Assembly: GCA_024516155.1 (NCBI GenBank)
Contig: JAJJXM010000041.1
Coordinates: forward strand, 380,001 to 444,000
DNA length: 64,000 nucleotides
Origin: Pyronema omphalodes
Lineage: Eukaryota > Ascomycota > Pezizomycetes > Pezizales > Pyronemataceae
Direction of reading: 5' to 3'
Part shown: in pieces, positions 47,122-61,464 of the stretch
How the letters are laid out: each line of letters starts with the position of its first letter
Numbering within the stretch: position 1 is the first letter of the stretch
Notes under the pieces: model-generated
What the model was told of the DNA's origin: nothing
Databases searched by the model: none
Seen by the model: the letters and a program-made list of their open reading frames with translations, nothing else
Translations under genes and position numbers: made by a program

Positions 47122-48295
47122 AATATACCACTTCTTGCGAGTTGGAACTTGCTTTATGCAAACTCGGCGATATTAATTGTGATGTAAGTCTCTCTCTCTC
47201 CCCCCACCACCACCACCACCCGCCCTGGCATTACCGGTGAGTCGTTGATGATGAAACAAAGACAAGTTTCAGTGCGGGCTGGGAGAGAAAAAAAGCAGGG
47301 ACATGATTACATGTGTATTAAAAATTTTCCCGGGATGAGTTCAAGTCATCATAGCGTGGGGTAATGTCGCCGGGTCAATATTATCATATATATCATAACA
47401 AATCACCCAGTTCCAGTGTATTCCACCAACATCCATCAATTGGACAAAACAAACCATCTTTTTTTCTCACCACAATATACACCACAACTCCTCGGCATAT
47501 TGGTTTTCTTCATCAACTAACTAACTAACTAAGCCAATAAGACCGATTTAGCAATTTAACAATTTAACAATTTTATAATATCATTACAGACATAGGTATA
47601 GGTATATACCCAACATATATCATAACAAGAAGAGTCGCAAGTTGCAAGTCGCAAGTTGCAACTTAATACCCCCCCCCCCCCCCCAATGACATTTTACTTC
47701 CGGATCTTGAGGGATTTGGAATATTGCATAAAGTATGGAACTATGATATCTAATAACGGTTCCAGGAATGTAGGAAATTGATATCATCACTGTAGCATGT
47801 GGAACTAAGAACGAATCCGGTGATTCAGATGAACTGATAGTGTTGGGTTGGGTTGTGTTGTGGTGTGTTGTTTTTCGGAGTCTGGAGGTTGGAGTATGGA
47901 GTATGGAGTATGGAGTATGGAGTCTGGAGGCGGGAGGCTGGAATGGAATTTAAGTTATATTCGATATCTGGCATCTGGCATCATTCAAGTCACTGGGGGA
48001 TAAGTGTTTTTTTTTTTATATATATTTTTTTTATTTTATTTTTCAGGATGCATTTCATTTTTCATTTTTCATTTTTCGTTGTTTTATATTTTTGTAGACT
48101 ACTGGTTTTTAATAGACTCCTGTTTTTATAGACTACTGTTTTTTATAGACTACTGTTTTTTGATAGACTACTATTTTTTTTTGCACTACTGATTCTCATT
48201 TTATTTTTTTTCTTTCTATTTTCTTTTTTTTGCACTGGAGTATAAAAATAGATGGATAGATAACAGATAAGAAGTACGCCTGCTGCTATAATTAC
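47122..48295. other. Intergenic with low-complexity tracts
   Basis: Contains CCACCA repeats (about 47202-47220), a C-run of about 20 (about 47667-47684), a 7-bp GTATGGA array (47890-47929), and TTTTTCAT and TAGACTACTGTTTTT repeats (48040-48185). No gene. Confidence 0.5.
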
Positions 48296-48491
48296 AATCA
48301 CAACCACAACCACAATCACAACCACAATCACAACCACAATCACAACCACAACCACAACCACAACCACAACCACAACCACAACCACAACCACAACCACAAC
48401 CACAACCACAACCACAACCACAACCACAACCACAACCACAACCACAACCACAACCACAACCACAACCACAACCACAACCACAATCACAATC
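48296..48491. repeat. Hexamer tandem array, CACAAC
   Basis: About 33 copies, interspersed with CACAAT variants toward both ends. Confidence 0.97.
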
Positions 48492-48532
48492 AGAATAAAA
48501 ATAAAACAAAAACAAAAACAAAAATAAAAAAT

Positions 48533-48657
48533 CAATAAACAATAAACAATAAACAATAAACAATAAACAATAAACAATAAACAATAAACAATAAACAATA
48601 AACAATAAACAATAAACAATAAACAATAAACAATAAACAATAAACAATAAACAATAA
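48533..48657. repeat. 7-bp tandem array, CAATAAA
   Basis: About 18 near-perfect copies, 41 bp to the right of the CACAAC array. Confidence 0.97.
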
Positions 48658-48726
48658 AACAATAAAACAAAAAAAAATAAATAAAAACTCCATGCACAAA
48701 AATACAAGAAAAGATTCGGACGTCGG

Positions 48727-48898
48727 TTTTCAGTTTTCAGTTTTCAGTTTTCAGTTTTCAGTTTTCAGTTTTCAGTTTTCAGTTTTCAGTTTTCAGTTTT
48801 CAGTTTTCAGTTTTCAGTTTTCAGTTTTCAGTTTTCAGTTTTCAGTTTTCAGTTTTCAGTTTTCAGTTTTCAGTTTTCAGTTTTCAGTTTTCAGTTTT
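48727..48898. repeat. 7-bp tandem array, TTTTCAG
   Basis: About 24 near-perfect copies, beginning 69 bp right of the CAATAAA array. The last units drift to TTTTTAG. Confidence 0.97.
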
Positions 48899-49231
48899 TA
48901 GTTTTTAGTTTCAGTTGGTGATAAATTATAAATATCTTACATAGGCTTAAGTACATATGTACATAACATACCCAAGATATGTCCGGCTGGAAGGTATTGT
49001 GGAGGAATTAGTATTGTTTAAGCACTATTGTCGTCAGGTAGATAGAGAGATAGATAGATAGATAATTGTGGAAAATGTGGAATGTGGAATATGGAATATG
49101 GAATATGGAATTTTCGAATTTCTAAGTTTTCTGCAGTCCGGAATACAGAAGCTAGAAGCTGGAAGCTGGATATTTCAATTTCAATTGTAATTATAATTAT
49201 AATTTTATGTGTCGTGGTCGATATGTATGTG

Positions 49232-50201
49232 TATCTTTTTATCTTTTCTGTATCCTTTATATCCTTTTTATCTTTTATCTTTTATCTTTTTATCTTTTTA
49301 TCTTTTTATCTTTTTATCTTTTTATCTTTTTATCTTTTATCTTTTATCTTTTTATCTTTTTATCTTTTTATCTTTTTATCTTTTTATCTTTTTATCTTTT
49401 TTATCTTTTATCTTTTAATCTTTTTATCTTTTATCTTTTATCTTTTTATCTTTTTATCTTTTTACTTTTTATCTTTTTATCTTTTTATCTTTTTATCTTT
49501 TTATCTTTTTATCTTTTTATCTTTTATCTTTTTATCTTTTATCTTTTTATCTTTTTATCTTTTTATCTTTTTATCTTTTATCTTTTTATCTTTTTATATC
49601 TTTTTATCTTTTTATCTTTTATCTTTTTCTTTTTATCTTTTTATCTTTTATCTTTTTATCTTTTTATCTTTTTTATCTTTTTATCTTTTATCTTTTATCT
49701 TTTTATCTTTTTATCTTTTTATCTTTTTATCTTTTTATCTTTTTATCTTTTTATCTTTTTATCTTTTTATCTTTTTATCTTTTATCTTTTTATCTTTTTA
49801 TCTTTTATCTTTTATCTTTTTATCTTTTTTATCTTTTTATCTTTTTATCTTTTATCTTTTTATCTTTTTATCTTTTTATCTTTTTATCTTTTTATCTTTT
49901 TATCTTTTATCTTTTTATCTTTTATCTTTTTATCTTTTTATCTTTTTATCTTTTTATCTTTTTATCTTTTTATCTTTTATCTTTTTATCTTTTATATCCT
50001 TTACCTTTATATCCTTTATATCCTTTATATCCTTTATATCCTTTATATCCTTTATATCCTTTATATCCTTTCTATATCCTTTCTTTTATCTTTCATCTTT
50101 CATCTTTTATCTTTTCTGTATTCTTGATCTTCTCATGGTTACTATATAGCCTTTATATCCTTTACCTTTATATCCTTTATATCCTTTATATCCTTTATAC
50201 C
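49232..50201. repeat. TTTTTATC array, 8/7-bp, then TTTATATCC, 9-bp
   Basis: About 760 bp of intermixed 8-bp TTTTTATC and 7-bp TTTTATC units, followed by 9-bp TTTATATCC units (about 49992-50078) and a second TTTATATCC block (50149-50201). It is pyrimidine-only apart from regularly spaced A, so one strand is nearly all C/T/A. Open frames over 300 codons here are artefacts. Confidence 0.96.
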
Positions 50202-51479
50202 CCCCACTCAACCGTTGTACATTCATACATTTATACCCACCGCTTGGTACTTTTCGTTTCTTTCTTATATCTTAACCGCCGAGATCTGGAATCTGAGACC
50301 TGAGACTTGACGGCTGAGACCAAGCGCTCATACGCCACCCCCACCCCGGCTACCCCGGTATTTTTAACCCCATAATCATCCACAATGGTAAAGCTAAAAT
50401 CACAATCGTAAAGCCAGAATTATACCTAGACACAGGTAAGCGTCCATATCCCATATTCTGGGGTTTCTACAGTGTGCAGCATACAGTGTGCGGTATACAG
50501 TGTACAGTTTACAGTATACAGTGTGCGGTATACAGTGTGCGGTATACAGCATACTCGTACAGTATACTCGTACTTCATACTTCATAACTCATACTTCATA
50601 ACTCATACTTCATAACTCATAACTCATACTTCATACTTCATAACTCGTACTTCATAACTAAACTAAATATTCGATTCACCAGGGTATATATAGCTACAGT
50701 TATTGCCGCTATGCTGCTGCTTGTTTGTAGCTATTCCTGCTATGCCTGCTATTCCTGCTATGTACGGTACTTGCTACTTGCTATGTATATACCTACCACA
50801 TTGTCATCTACAGCCACATCTACATACAGCGCCACAGCAGCACCCCAGCTCAGCGCCACATCCACAGCCGCTGTCACACTTTACTTAGATACTTACTTTC
50901 CTTACTTACGAGCGGCGAGTCGATGGCATACATAGCATAGCATAGCCGCTGTCACAGTGTTGCAGTGTCGCAGTTTCGCACACCTTGCCTCCAGAAATTC
51001 CCAGCGTAGCCCAGCTCGTCGTAGCATAGCCCAACATAACTTAGCCGCACAAAGCCTAGTCCGCCGTAGCCCATCCCAGCCCAGCCTAGCCCGTTGTAGC
51101 CTGGCTCAGCTGCTAGCCCAAAATAACTTAGCCGCACAAAGCCTAGTCCAGCCTAGCTCAACTCAGTCCAGCCTAGCCCGTCGTAGCCTGGCTTAGCTGC
51201 TGGCCCGTCCTAGCTTAGACTGGTATAGCCTACATATCCCAGCCTAGAAAAGTCACCATTTACGGTGCTGTTATGTATGGCAGTTATGGCAGTTATGGCA
51301 GTTACGGTGGTTATGCAAGCCTACCAGTACGGCACCCCCAGACTCCCAGGCTCCCCAGGCTCCCCGGTCAAGTCAAGCCATGTCATGTCAAGCCACAGTA
51401 CAGTATCTACCGTTCTGCATGTCTGCCGATAGTAACTACGGTATGGTAGTTGTGGCACGCGCCTCGATAGTGATGGTGG
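50202..51479. other. Low-complexity region with degenerate repeats
   Basis: Holds TACAGTGTGCGGTATACAG-type repeats (50468-50555), CTCATACTTCATAA repeats (50570-50660), TGCTATGCC repeats (about 50707-50765) and degenerate AGCCTAGCCCG repeats (51000-51220). No gene. Confidence 0.6.
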
Positions 51480-51600
51480 GTGATGATGGTGAGGTTGTGG
51501 TGGGTGATGGTGATGGTGATGGTGATGGTGATGGTGATGGGGTTGGTGGGTGATGGTGATGGTGATGGGGTTGGTGATGGTGATGGTGATGGGTTGGACT
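51480..51600. repeat. GTGATG hexamer array
   Basis: Interrupted GATGGT/GTGATG units on the plus strand. Confidence 0.9.
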
Positions 51601-52747
51601 GGGGACTGGGGACTGGGAATGGGGACTGCGGGGGGGTTTATAGGTGGGGTGGAGGTGAGGTTGAGGGGAGGGAAGATGGATTTGGAGTTGGAGTTGGGGT
51701 TATGATTATTGCTCGTGGATTGATGCTCGTTATTTACAGTACTCGAATTGCACTGATTTTTATTGTGTTGCACTGTGTTGCACTGGTTTGCACTGTGTTG
51801 CACTGTGTTGCACTGGGTTCTACTTCGTTGCACTCCGTTGCCCGTCAGACCAAGCTTCCCAGGTTCTATACATACACACTTGACAGACATACTCACATAA
51901 CTCATCTAAGAGTTGCTTTGAGACCAGCAGCAGCAGCGGCGGCAGCAGCAGGCAAGCATCTCCTCCACCACTCATCGCATCAAACCGAATTGTGTTTCTC
52001 TCCTCCCCCCCATCCCCCCCCCCCTCACCTCCCCCTCCCACCCCACCATCACACACACACCACCACCATCGCTACTCACTCGCTTCCTCACGTACTCGAG
52101 TCTCACTCACTCACTCACTCAATCACGTACTCACTCACTCACTCACTCACTCACTCGCTCGCTCATCTTCACCCAAAAATCAACTGAACCCGCTGAGGCT
52201 GCTGCTGCAGAATTCCTCGTCCCCCCCACCACCACAACCTGTCATCAAATCAAAATCATCTGCTGCAGAATTCCTCCCACCACCACCATTTCAAACCACA
52301 ACCACAACCCACCAACTACATACCACCACCACTACTACCACTACTACTACGACATTCTCGTGCCCCCTAATCTAATTGCCGCAATCTATATACATCCTAC
52401 CGCTACCTGCCCACCACCCCCCCCCCCCCCCCCTCCCCACAATTGCATAGCATAAGCAATAGCACACTTTCGCTATCACCAAGCAAAGCACTTTCCACCT
52501 CTCCCACCTCTTCCCGAACTGTCTGTCTGTCTGTACTGTCGCCCGCGTCCAACCAACCCCAGCCCCCTCCCTCCCCCCCCAATCCCCACCCCAAAATACT
52601 TCCGCCCGTCGGTGCGTGCACAGCTGTCTCCCACCCACCCCAAAAAGATCTACTCTCCGTCGCCATACTGCCATCCGGGGCACTCCAGTCTGAATTAATC
52701 TACCCGTGAATAGCTCATCACTGAGCTTGATCGTAGTGCGAAAAAGC
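51601..52747. promoter_or_regulatory. ste20 upstream region, C-rich low complexity
   Basis: Contains GTTGCACTG 9-bp repeats (about 51768-51842), an ACTC array (about 52103-52160), CCACCA tracts and a C-run (about 52418-52435). The plus strand is strongly pyrimidine-rich through much of 51980-52680, as expected for a fungal promoter and long leader. No gene. Confidence 0.45.
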
Positions 52748-55515
<2,768 letters not shown>

Positions 55516-56518
55516 GGATATGATGGGATGAGATGATGATGCGGGTGATGGGGATATGGATGTCGGGGTTTTCTGGGATGCAGGAGGAAGGAAGTATGCT
55601 ATATGTTTGACATGTGTTTGACAAAACAAAATGCTCTACATAGTTCGATATACCCGGGGAACACGAGGAATTAGAGCAGAGAAACTCGAGCGAGAAACTC
55701 GGGAAACCCGAGAAAACGATATATCCGAGGAACCCAAGGAACCCAAGGAACCCAAGGAACCCAAGGAACCCAAGGAACCCAAGGAACCCGAAACCCCCGA
55801 AACCCGAAAACCCGAAAAAATCAGACAATCTCAAAAATATCTACTTCCTTACAACAACCCATACATCCTATCATATACCATATTACACCATACTACACTA
55901 TGTTTTTTTTTTTTTTTTCCATCTGTTTTCGGAAACCTCATTGTTCCCCTACCGGTTATATCATCATCATCATCATTGTCATCATCATCATCATTTTCAT
56001 CATCATCTTTTGTTGCTTGTTTTCTGTTTACTTCATTTGTTGGGATTTGTTGGATTTGTTGGATTCGTTGGGATTTGTTGGATTTGTTGGGATTTGATGT
56101 TGGTTTTTTTTTTTATTTTTTTTCTGATGTTCGATTTTTCGGCTTTTCTGATGTTCAATCTGGGTGGTGGCGTTTTTTTTCCCCCTTTCTTTCTCTGTTT
56201 CTTTCTGTCTGTCTGCTTTATGAGGCTTCTTTGTTGTTTTTCTGATGAGGTTTCTTTATTTTTTTTCGATGGTTTATTGTTGATGTTTCTGTGGTTTTTT
56301 TTTTGGGGCGATTTTCTTTTCTTTTTTTTTTTGTTCAGTTGGGCGATGATTTGATTTGGGTGATTTGGGTGATTTGGGTGATTTGGGGGATCTTTTTTTT
56401 TTTTCTTGTTATGTGATGTTGGATGTTGGATGTTGGATGTGATGTGTTGGATTGGATTGGATTGGATGTTGAGATAGGAATTACTACATTACACTACTAC
56501 ACTACTGCTGCTGCTACT
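55516..56518. other. ste20 3' flank with low-complexity tracts
   Basis: Includes a 9-bp AACCCAAGG array (55731-55789, about six copies), ATCATC repeats (about 55961-56010), GGATTTGTT repeats (56041-56096), GATTTGGGT 9-bp repeats (about 56350-56385), and T-runs. No gene. Confidence 0.55.
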
Positions 56519-56635
56519 GATGGTGATGGTGATGGTGATGGTGATGGTGATGGTGATGGTGATGGTGATGGTGATGGTGATGTGATTGTGATGGTGATGG
56601 TGATGGTGATGGTGATGGTGATGGTGATGGTGATG
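56519..56635. repeat. GATGGT hexamer array
   Basis: About 19 units with one short interruption (56580-56590). Confidence 0.95.
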
Positions 56636-56993
56636 CGACTGCTGATGTGGGATGGGATTTCGATGTGGGATGGGATTGCGATTGTGATTTTGATGTGATG
56701 TGATGGTGATTGTGATTGTGATTGTGATGTGATTTTGATGTGATTCCGTGATGGTGATTACGTGATGATGATGGGGTTTGAACTGTGATGACTTTGAGTT
56801 GGACTTTGACTGAACTGAACTGTAACTGAACTGTAACTGAACTGTGAGTTTGAACTGTGATTTTGAACTGGTGAATTGAATGAACTGTGATGACTTTGAA
56901 CTTCGACTTTGAGTTGGACTTTGATTGAATCATGATTTTGCACTGTGATTTTGTGATGAGTTTGATTTTGAACTGTGGTTTTAACTATGATTT

Positions 56994-57061
56994 TGACTGA
57001 ACTGTGACTGAACTGTGACTGAACTGTGACTGAACTGTGACTGAACTGTGACTGAACTGTG
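56994..57061. repeat. 11-bp tandem array, CTGTGACTGAA
   Basis: Six copies, flanked by degenerate related sequence (TGAACTGTAACTGAACTG, about 56810-56850). Confidence 0.93.
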
Positions 57062-57194
57062 AGTTGGACTGAACTTTGACTGAACTGAGAGATTGTGATG
57101 TGATTGTGATGTGAATTTTTTAGTGGTGAATTGACTGAACTGTGATTTTGATTTTGACTTCGACTTTGACTGAACTGTGAGTTGGACTGAACTA

Positions 57195-57394
57195 TGATTT
57201 TGATTTTGATTTTGATTTTGATTTTGATTTTGATTTTGATTTTGATTTTGATTTTGATTTTGATTTTGATTTTGATTTTGATTTTGATTTTGATTTTGAT
57301 TTTGATTTTGATTTTGATTTTGATTTTGATTTTGATTTTGATTTTGATTTTGATTTTGATTTTGATTTTGATTTTGATTTTGATTTTGATTTTG
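57195..57394. repeat. TTTTGA hexamer array
   Basis: About 33 perfect copies. Confidence 0.97.
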
Positions 57395-57398
57395 ACTG

Positions 57399-57638
57399 AA
57401 CTGTGAGATTGTGATGGGGTTTGAACTGTGATTTTGCATTTTGCATTTTGCATTTTGACTGAATTGTGAGATTGTGATGTGATTGTGATGGATGAGGGAT
57501 TGTGATTTTGAACTGGTGAACTGTGAGATTGTGATGGGGTTTGAACTGTGATTTTGCATTTTGCATTTTGCATTTTGACTGAATTGTGAGATTGTGATGT
57601 GATTGTGATGGATGAGGGATTGTGATTTTGAACTGGTG
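57399..57638. repeat. 120-bp perfect direct duplication
   Basis: 57399-57518 is repeated at 57519-57638. Each unit contains a three-copy TTTTGCA run. The units appear identical by eye. Confidence 0.9.
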
Positions 57639-58278
57639 AACTGTGATTGTGATGGTGATTTGACTGAACGGTGATTTTGAACGGTGAATTCTTTTAGTGG
57701 TGATTTTGAACTTTGACTGAACCGATATGGTATTGTGATTTTGAACTGGTGAACTGTGATGAGATCGGACTTTAACTGTGGTGATTTTAACTGTGATTTT
57801 GAACCGTGATGTGATGGATGAGGGATTGCGATGTTGAATTGTTGGATTGTAGGATATGTATTTATGTATTTATTTGTCATACACGCTGTATGATATGTAA
57901 GATGTTGAAGTTTCTCTTGTCTGCCTGTCTGCCTGTCAAGTGCATAGAGCAAGTCTTAGTCACGAGCATGTCTTATTTATCGCATATGTCTGTTTCTGCC
58001 ACAAGCGCGCCCCTCGGAGTCCTGTATGTAGCGATGGAGCTTCTGTTCTGGTGGAATTAACACACATCACATCACATCTTACTCCATCTTTTTTCCCGTT
58101 TTCGTGTGACTCCTCGGCCTTCTTCGTTTTTCTTCGGGTTATGACCCCGGGACGCTGCACCTGCATCTTCTTTCTTACAAGCCGTGTTTTGTTCTGGACA
58201 GACCTTGCACTGCTTCTTTCCTCCTTCTTTTCTTCCTTCCTTTACGACACCTAGAGGTTCTTTCTCCATGTCGTCAGG
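57639..58278. other. Intergenic, degenerate repeat and Gag upstream region
   Basis: Starts with degenerate TTGAACTGTGAT-type repeats, then ordinary sequence from about 57840. A pyrimidine-rich stretch lies before the Gag-like frame. No LTR boundary could be identified. Confidence 0.4.
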
Positions 58279-58857
58279 ATGTTCGGAAAGTACGATAACG
58301 CGGACTTGTTTACCAAGTCTGGCGCATATCCAAAACTGACTGCGGACAACTACGGACTCTGGAGCTGTGATGTAAGAAGTGCGTTACAGGCAGTTAATGC
58401 GCGGGATATCGTTACTGGGGAGGAAGGTATTCCCCGTCTTGCTGCTAGAGATGCCGATGAGGCGACGAAGTTAAGATTCTATGAGATGAGAAACAATCAC
58501 CAGGCGAGGGTTCAGAAGGCGTGCTCAGTTTTATATGATTCGATTAGTGATGGACTAAAGCATCATATTATGGGGAATAATAGTCCGGAGGATGTGTGGG
58601 ATATTTTGAAGGAAGAATGTGACCTGGTGGCTACTGCCTCGGGTCGTTCGGAACTGGTTAGGCAGTGCGAGGAACTGGAGTATAACCCTGAGCAGCCCCT
58701 GTTGAATTATATTTACACCTTGCAACAGATAGCCTGACAGGTAGAAGACACAGAAGCGGCTATCTCTGAGAGAGACTTCAAGGAGGTTCTAGCTGGACGA
58801 TTGACCGGCGATTACAGAGCTGCTGCTGGGTCCAGAAGGGATGACAAAGGATACTAG
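58279..58857 (+). pseudogene. Copia-type Gag (UBN2-like) fragment, broken
   Basis: The frame begins MFGKYDNADLFTKSGAYPKL and continues LTADNYGLWSCDVRSAL, then SVLYDSISDGLKHHIMGNNS and SPEDVWDILKEECD, the fold shared by Gag proteins of fungal Ty1/copia elements (UBN2/DUF4219-like). A TGA at 58735-58737 interrupts it, but the same frame continues (QVEDTEAAISERDFKEVLAG) to a stop at 58857. The TGA could derive from TGG, with the change falling in a CpA context on the other strand, as repeat-induced point mutation would produce, but one site proves nothing. There is no zinc knuckle, protease, integrase or reverse transcriptase downstream, and no LTR is seen, so this is a truncated relic or a domesticated fragment. 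Confidence 0.75.
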
Positions 58858-58870
58858 CTACAAAACAACC

Positions 58871-58927
58871 ATGATGAAGTAACCCCCATAAGCTTCAAGC
58901 CACATGGCTAAGTCTTAATCAACTCTG
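58871..58927 (-). repeat. AGCCANNTGGCT family repeat
   Basis: The reverse complement matches the units at 45711-45811: ATCAGAGTTGATTAAGACTT, then AGCCATGTGGCT, AAGCTTAT and GGTTACTTCATCAT. It begins right after the Gag relic. Confidence 0.8.
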
Positions 58928-59105
58928 ATGGACAATGAGATCTGATAACGGCTTTGAATCTCCTCTATCTTCCCCTTTCATTCTTTCAAGCTTTTCCTCA
59001 CATCATCAACCCTTCGTACTTTAGCATACTTTTGCCGGGTATTGAGATTTTGATACAGTGCTAAGAGATATATCCGCCAACTATAACTGTGCGGTCATGT
59101 GTATG

Positions 59106-59168
59106 GATTAACTATAATGAATTAACCATTACAAGCCACACAGAGCTGCATTTTAATCAACTCTGATA
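59106..59168 (-). repeat. AGCCANNTGGCT family repeat, diverged
   Basis: Same orientation as the 58871 copy: the reverse complement starts TATCAGAGTTGATTAAAATG and contains TGTGGCTTGTAATGGTTA; the palindromic core is broken. Confidence 0.7.
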
Positions 59169-59929
59169 AACCAGCCTCCGACAACCACATCTATCAAAAT
59201 GCACCCAAAGTCCCAGTGCCGGCTAGATGGAAGCTAGCCGCTGTACCTTCGCCTTAAAAGCTTTGTTTGCTCGAGCCTCGTAGAAACTATACATACTCGC
59301 TATCTAGTATCCTGAATATAATCATCCTCGTCACCTCTACTTCCTCGTTTCGTGCCTGTTCCCTTTGACAGGTTATGAGCCCTTTTACGATATCAGTTCA
59401 ATTCTTAATGCATTATGCATTATGCGCGCATCTCAATTATTGATTTTCATTCAATCTTGCATACGTCTCCAGCGATAATGCATTATGCTTGTATTGATAT
59501 TTTCTAAACTATCCGCAAGATATCTAGTGCTGACAAGGAGATTTCGAAAAGATTTCGACAAAAACGAAATAGAGGGAATTGGAATCCATGGAAAGGAAAC
59601 GCAGCAAGAAATTCCTCTCGCGACTCGCGAGGTAATATAAAGGAGGATGGAAAATCACAGCTGGGGGGGGTGGGGGGGTGGGGGGGGGGGGGAGGTGCCG
59701 GTCGGATACATAGACCTAGCAATGCTTAAGAGATATACAAAGATATCAGGATTCAGCGGCCAGCCTATCATGAAAGGTCCGAGCCCCGATTGAGCAGCAT
59801 ACAGCATTTTGAAATCATGAAGCGTTGATATTCAGATATCTAGATACCCGCTTACGATATTATATATAGCTATGATGAGCAGAAAAGTATCGTCTATAGC
59901 TCATACTTCACTAGGACTGTCACTCAGGA

Positions 59930-60240
59930 GTCAGCATCGGCGATGTTGATATTGATATGGAAAAAGATATGTACACTGATTGATGAGACTTGGGGAATGT
60001 TGGATTTGGGGATAGAGGTGTTGACTGAGGAGATTTTAACTTTGGAGAGAGGAGGTGGGGGTTGTGGGGGGCTTTGTGTTGTGGTGATTGATGGGTTGGG
60101 GAAAGAAATAGACGGGATGGATGATAAGGGTTGAAGAAAATGGAAAGAAGGTGGGGAGGAAGAAGATAAGGAGGAAGATGATGAGGAGGAATAAGAGGTT
60201 ATTGCAAAGATATTTACATACTATGAACCCCTCAAAGTAG
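59930..60240 (+). repeat. Decayed duplicate of the 62707-63022 segment
   Basis: CAGCATCGGCGATGTTGATA here matches GAGCATCGGCGACATCGACA near 62708, then both have GTGATTGATGGGTTGG-like sequence, a GAAGA/GGAGGA-rich stretch, and ACATACTATGAACCCCTC against ATATACTATTGACCCCTC. Probable segmental duplicate, now non-coding. Confidence 0.65.
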
Positions 60241-61464
60241 AAATAGATACATACTTGAGAGATACTCAACTTGGAATTTGTAACTTGGCGTATTGCTTTT
60301 GCGTGAGAGAGAGGTTTTATTTGGTTCAATATATGCACTTGGTGATTATTGAAAAAGTAAAAAAAAAAAGGGGGTGAGATTCCTTGTATGAAGTTCTTTG
60401 GGTGTTCTTGGAGTTTATAAGTCCGAAGATGATGAGATTATTGTAAGGTATTGGGTGGTTTCATTGACAGATTAGAATTTCCGTCTCCAAAGATTAATTT
60501 CTATAGATACCTGTGATGGTTTATAAGATGCAGTCTAATTGTTATCGATGCTAGATAAGACCCAGTATGTCCTTTCACATTCCAGCAATTTCAGTCGCCC
60601 CTTTTGAATATTTCTATGTTCTCAATCTCTGCTGTTAAAAGAGATATAAGTATATTTCTGACAAAACTACAATATTCGACACCAGCCGTTTTATTAGCTG
60701 CAAATACCATAACAATTGAATTATACGTGAAAATTTCAACTTAAATTGGCCTATACATATTACCTTCCTCAGTTCAAGGAGCAATGAAACTTCTCCTTTC
60801 CTCACTCCCAGAGAGAACTTGACGTACATTACAGTATTAGCCACCGGATGACTTTGCATGATACAGCCAACATCAACCCCTCGACCTTGACCCCCATAGC
60901 CCCACACTGCCACCCCTCAAACTCATCCTAGGAAAAACTGCCCAAAGACACGTGATTTTCCCTCCTATATTATGCCTTCCCACCCGCGTCTGTCTTTCAT
61001 TCATTATCATCAACTCACATCCGCCAACATAGCTTACCTATCCAAACCGGCACCACCACCATCAAAACCACCGGGTTTATAAAGTAAGCTCCGAGTTCCG
61101 AGTTCCGAGTTCCGAGTTCCAAATTTCCAAAGCATCCCAAGCATCCCATTTTTAGAAATGTATTCAGAAATTAGCACATCTGTACATACCTATAAGTTTA
61201 ACGCGCTGAGGATTGTAGTCGAAATTTAGAACGTGAACCGCCCGCTCCTTGCCCAGCCGTATGTCGAAATGATATTACTATAGGAGACGATATGAACAAA
61301 GGAATCGTCACTGTCACAAATTTGTAAATATCCTAACCAACAATGATATCCGCTATGATATGATATGAAGGTTAGCCGCGCGCTAATGAACGACGATTAA
61401 TAATATTACGTAACGATTTCAGAATAGCATCTCTTAATTCAGCTATATATATAGCCTTTCAGAT

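Noticed and set aside
48143..48707. Minus-strand open frames with VVVV or CGCGCG runs
   Set aside because: Translation of the CACAAC and CAATAAA arrays.
49082..50149. 355-codon plus-strand open frame
   Set aside because: It is the translation of the TTTTTATC array (LFIFLSFY repeats); no real protein features.
51480..52187. 235-codon plus-strand frame
   Set aside because: Composed of GATGGT, GTTGCACTG and ACTC repeats; no domain.
56758..57952. 270-320-codon minus-strand open frames
   Set aside because: Created by TTTTGA, CTGTGACTGAA and related arrays (IKIKIK and NQNQNQ repeats).
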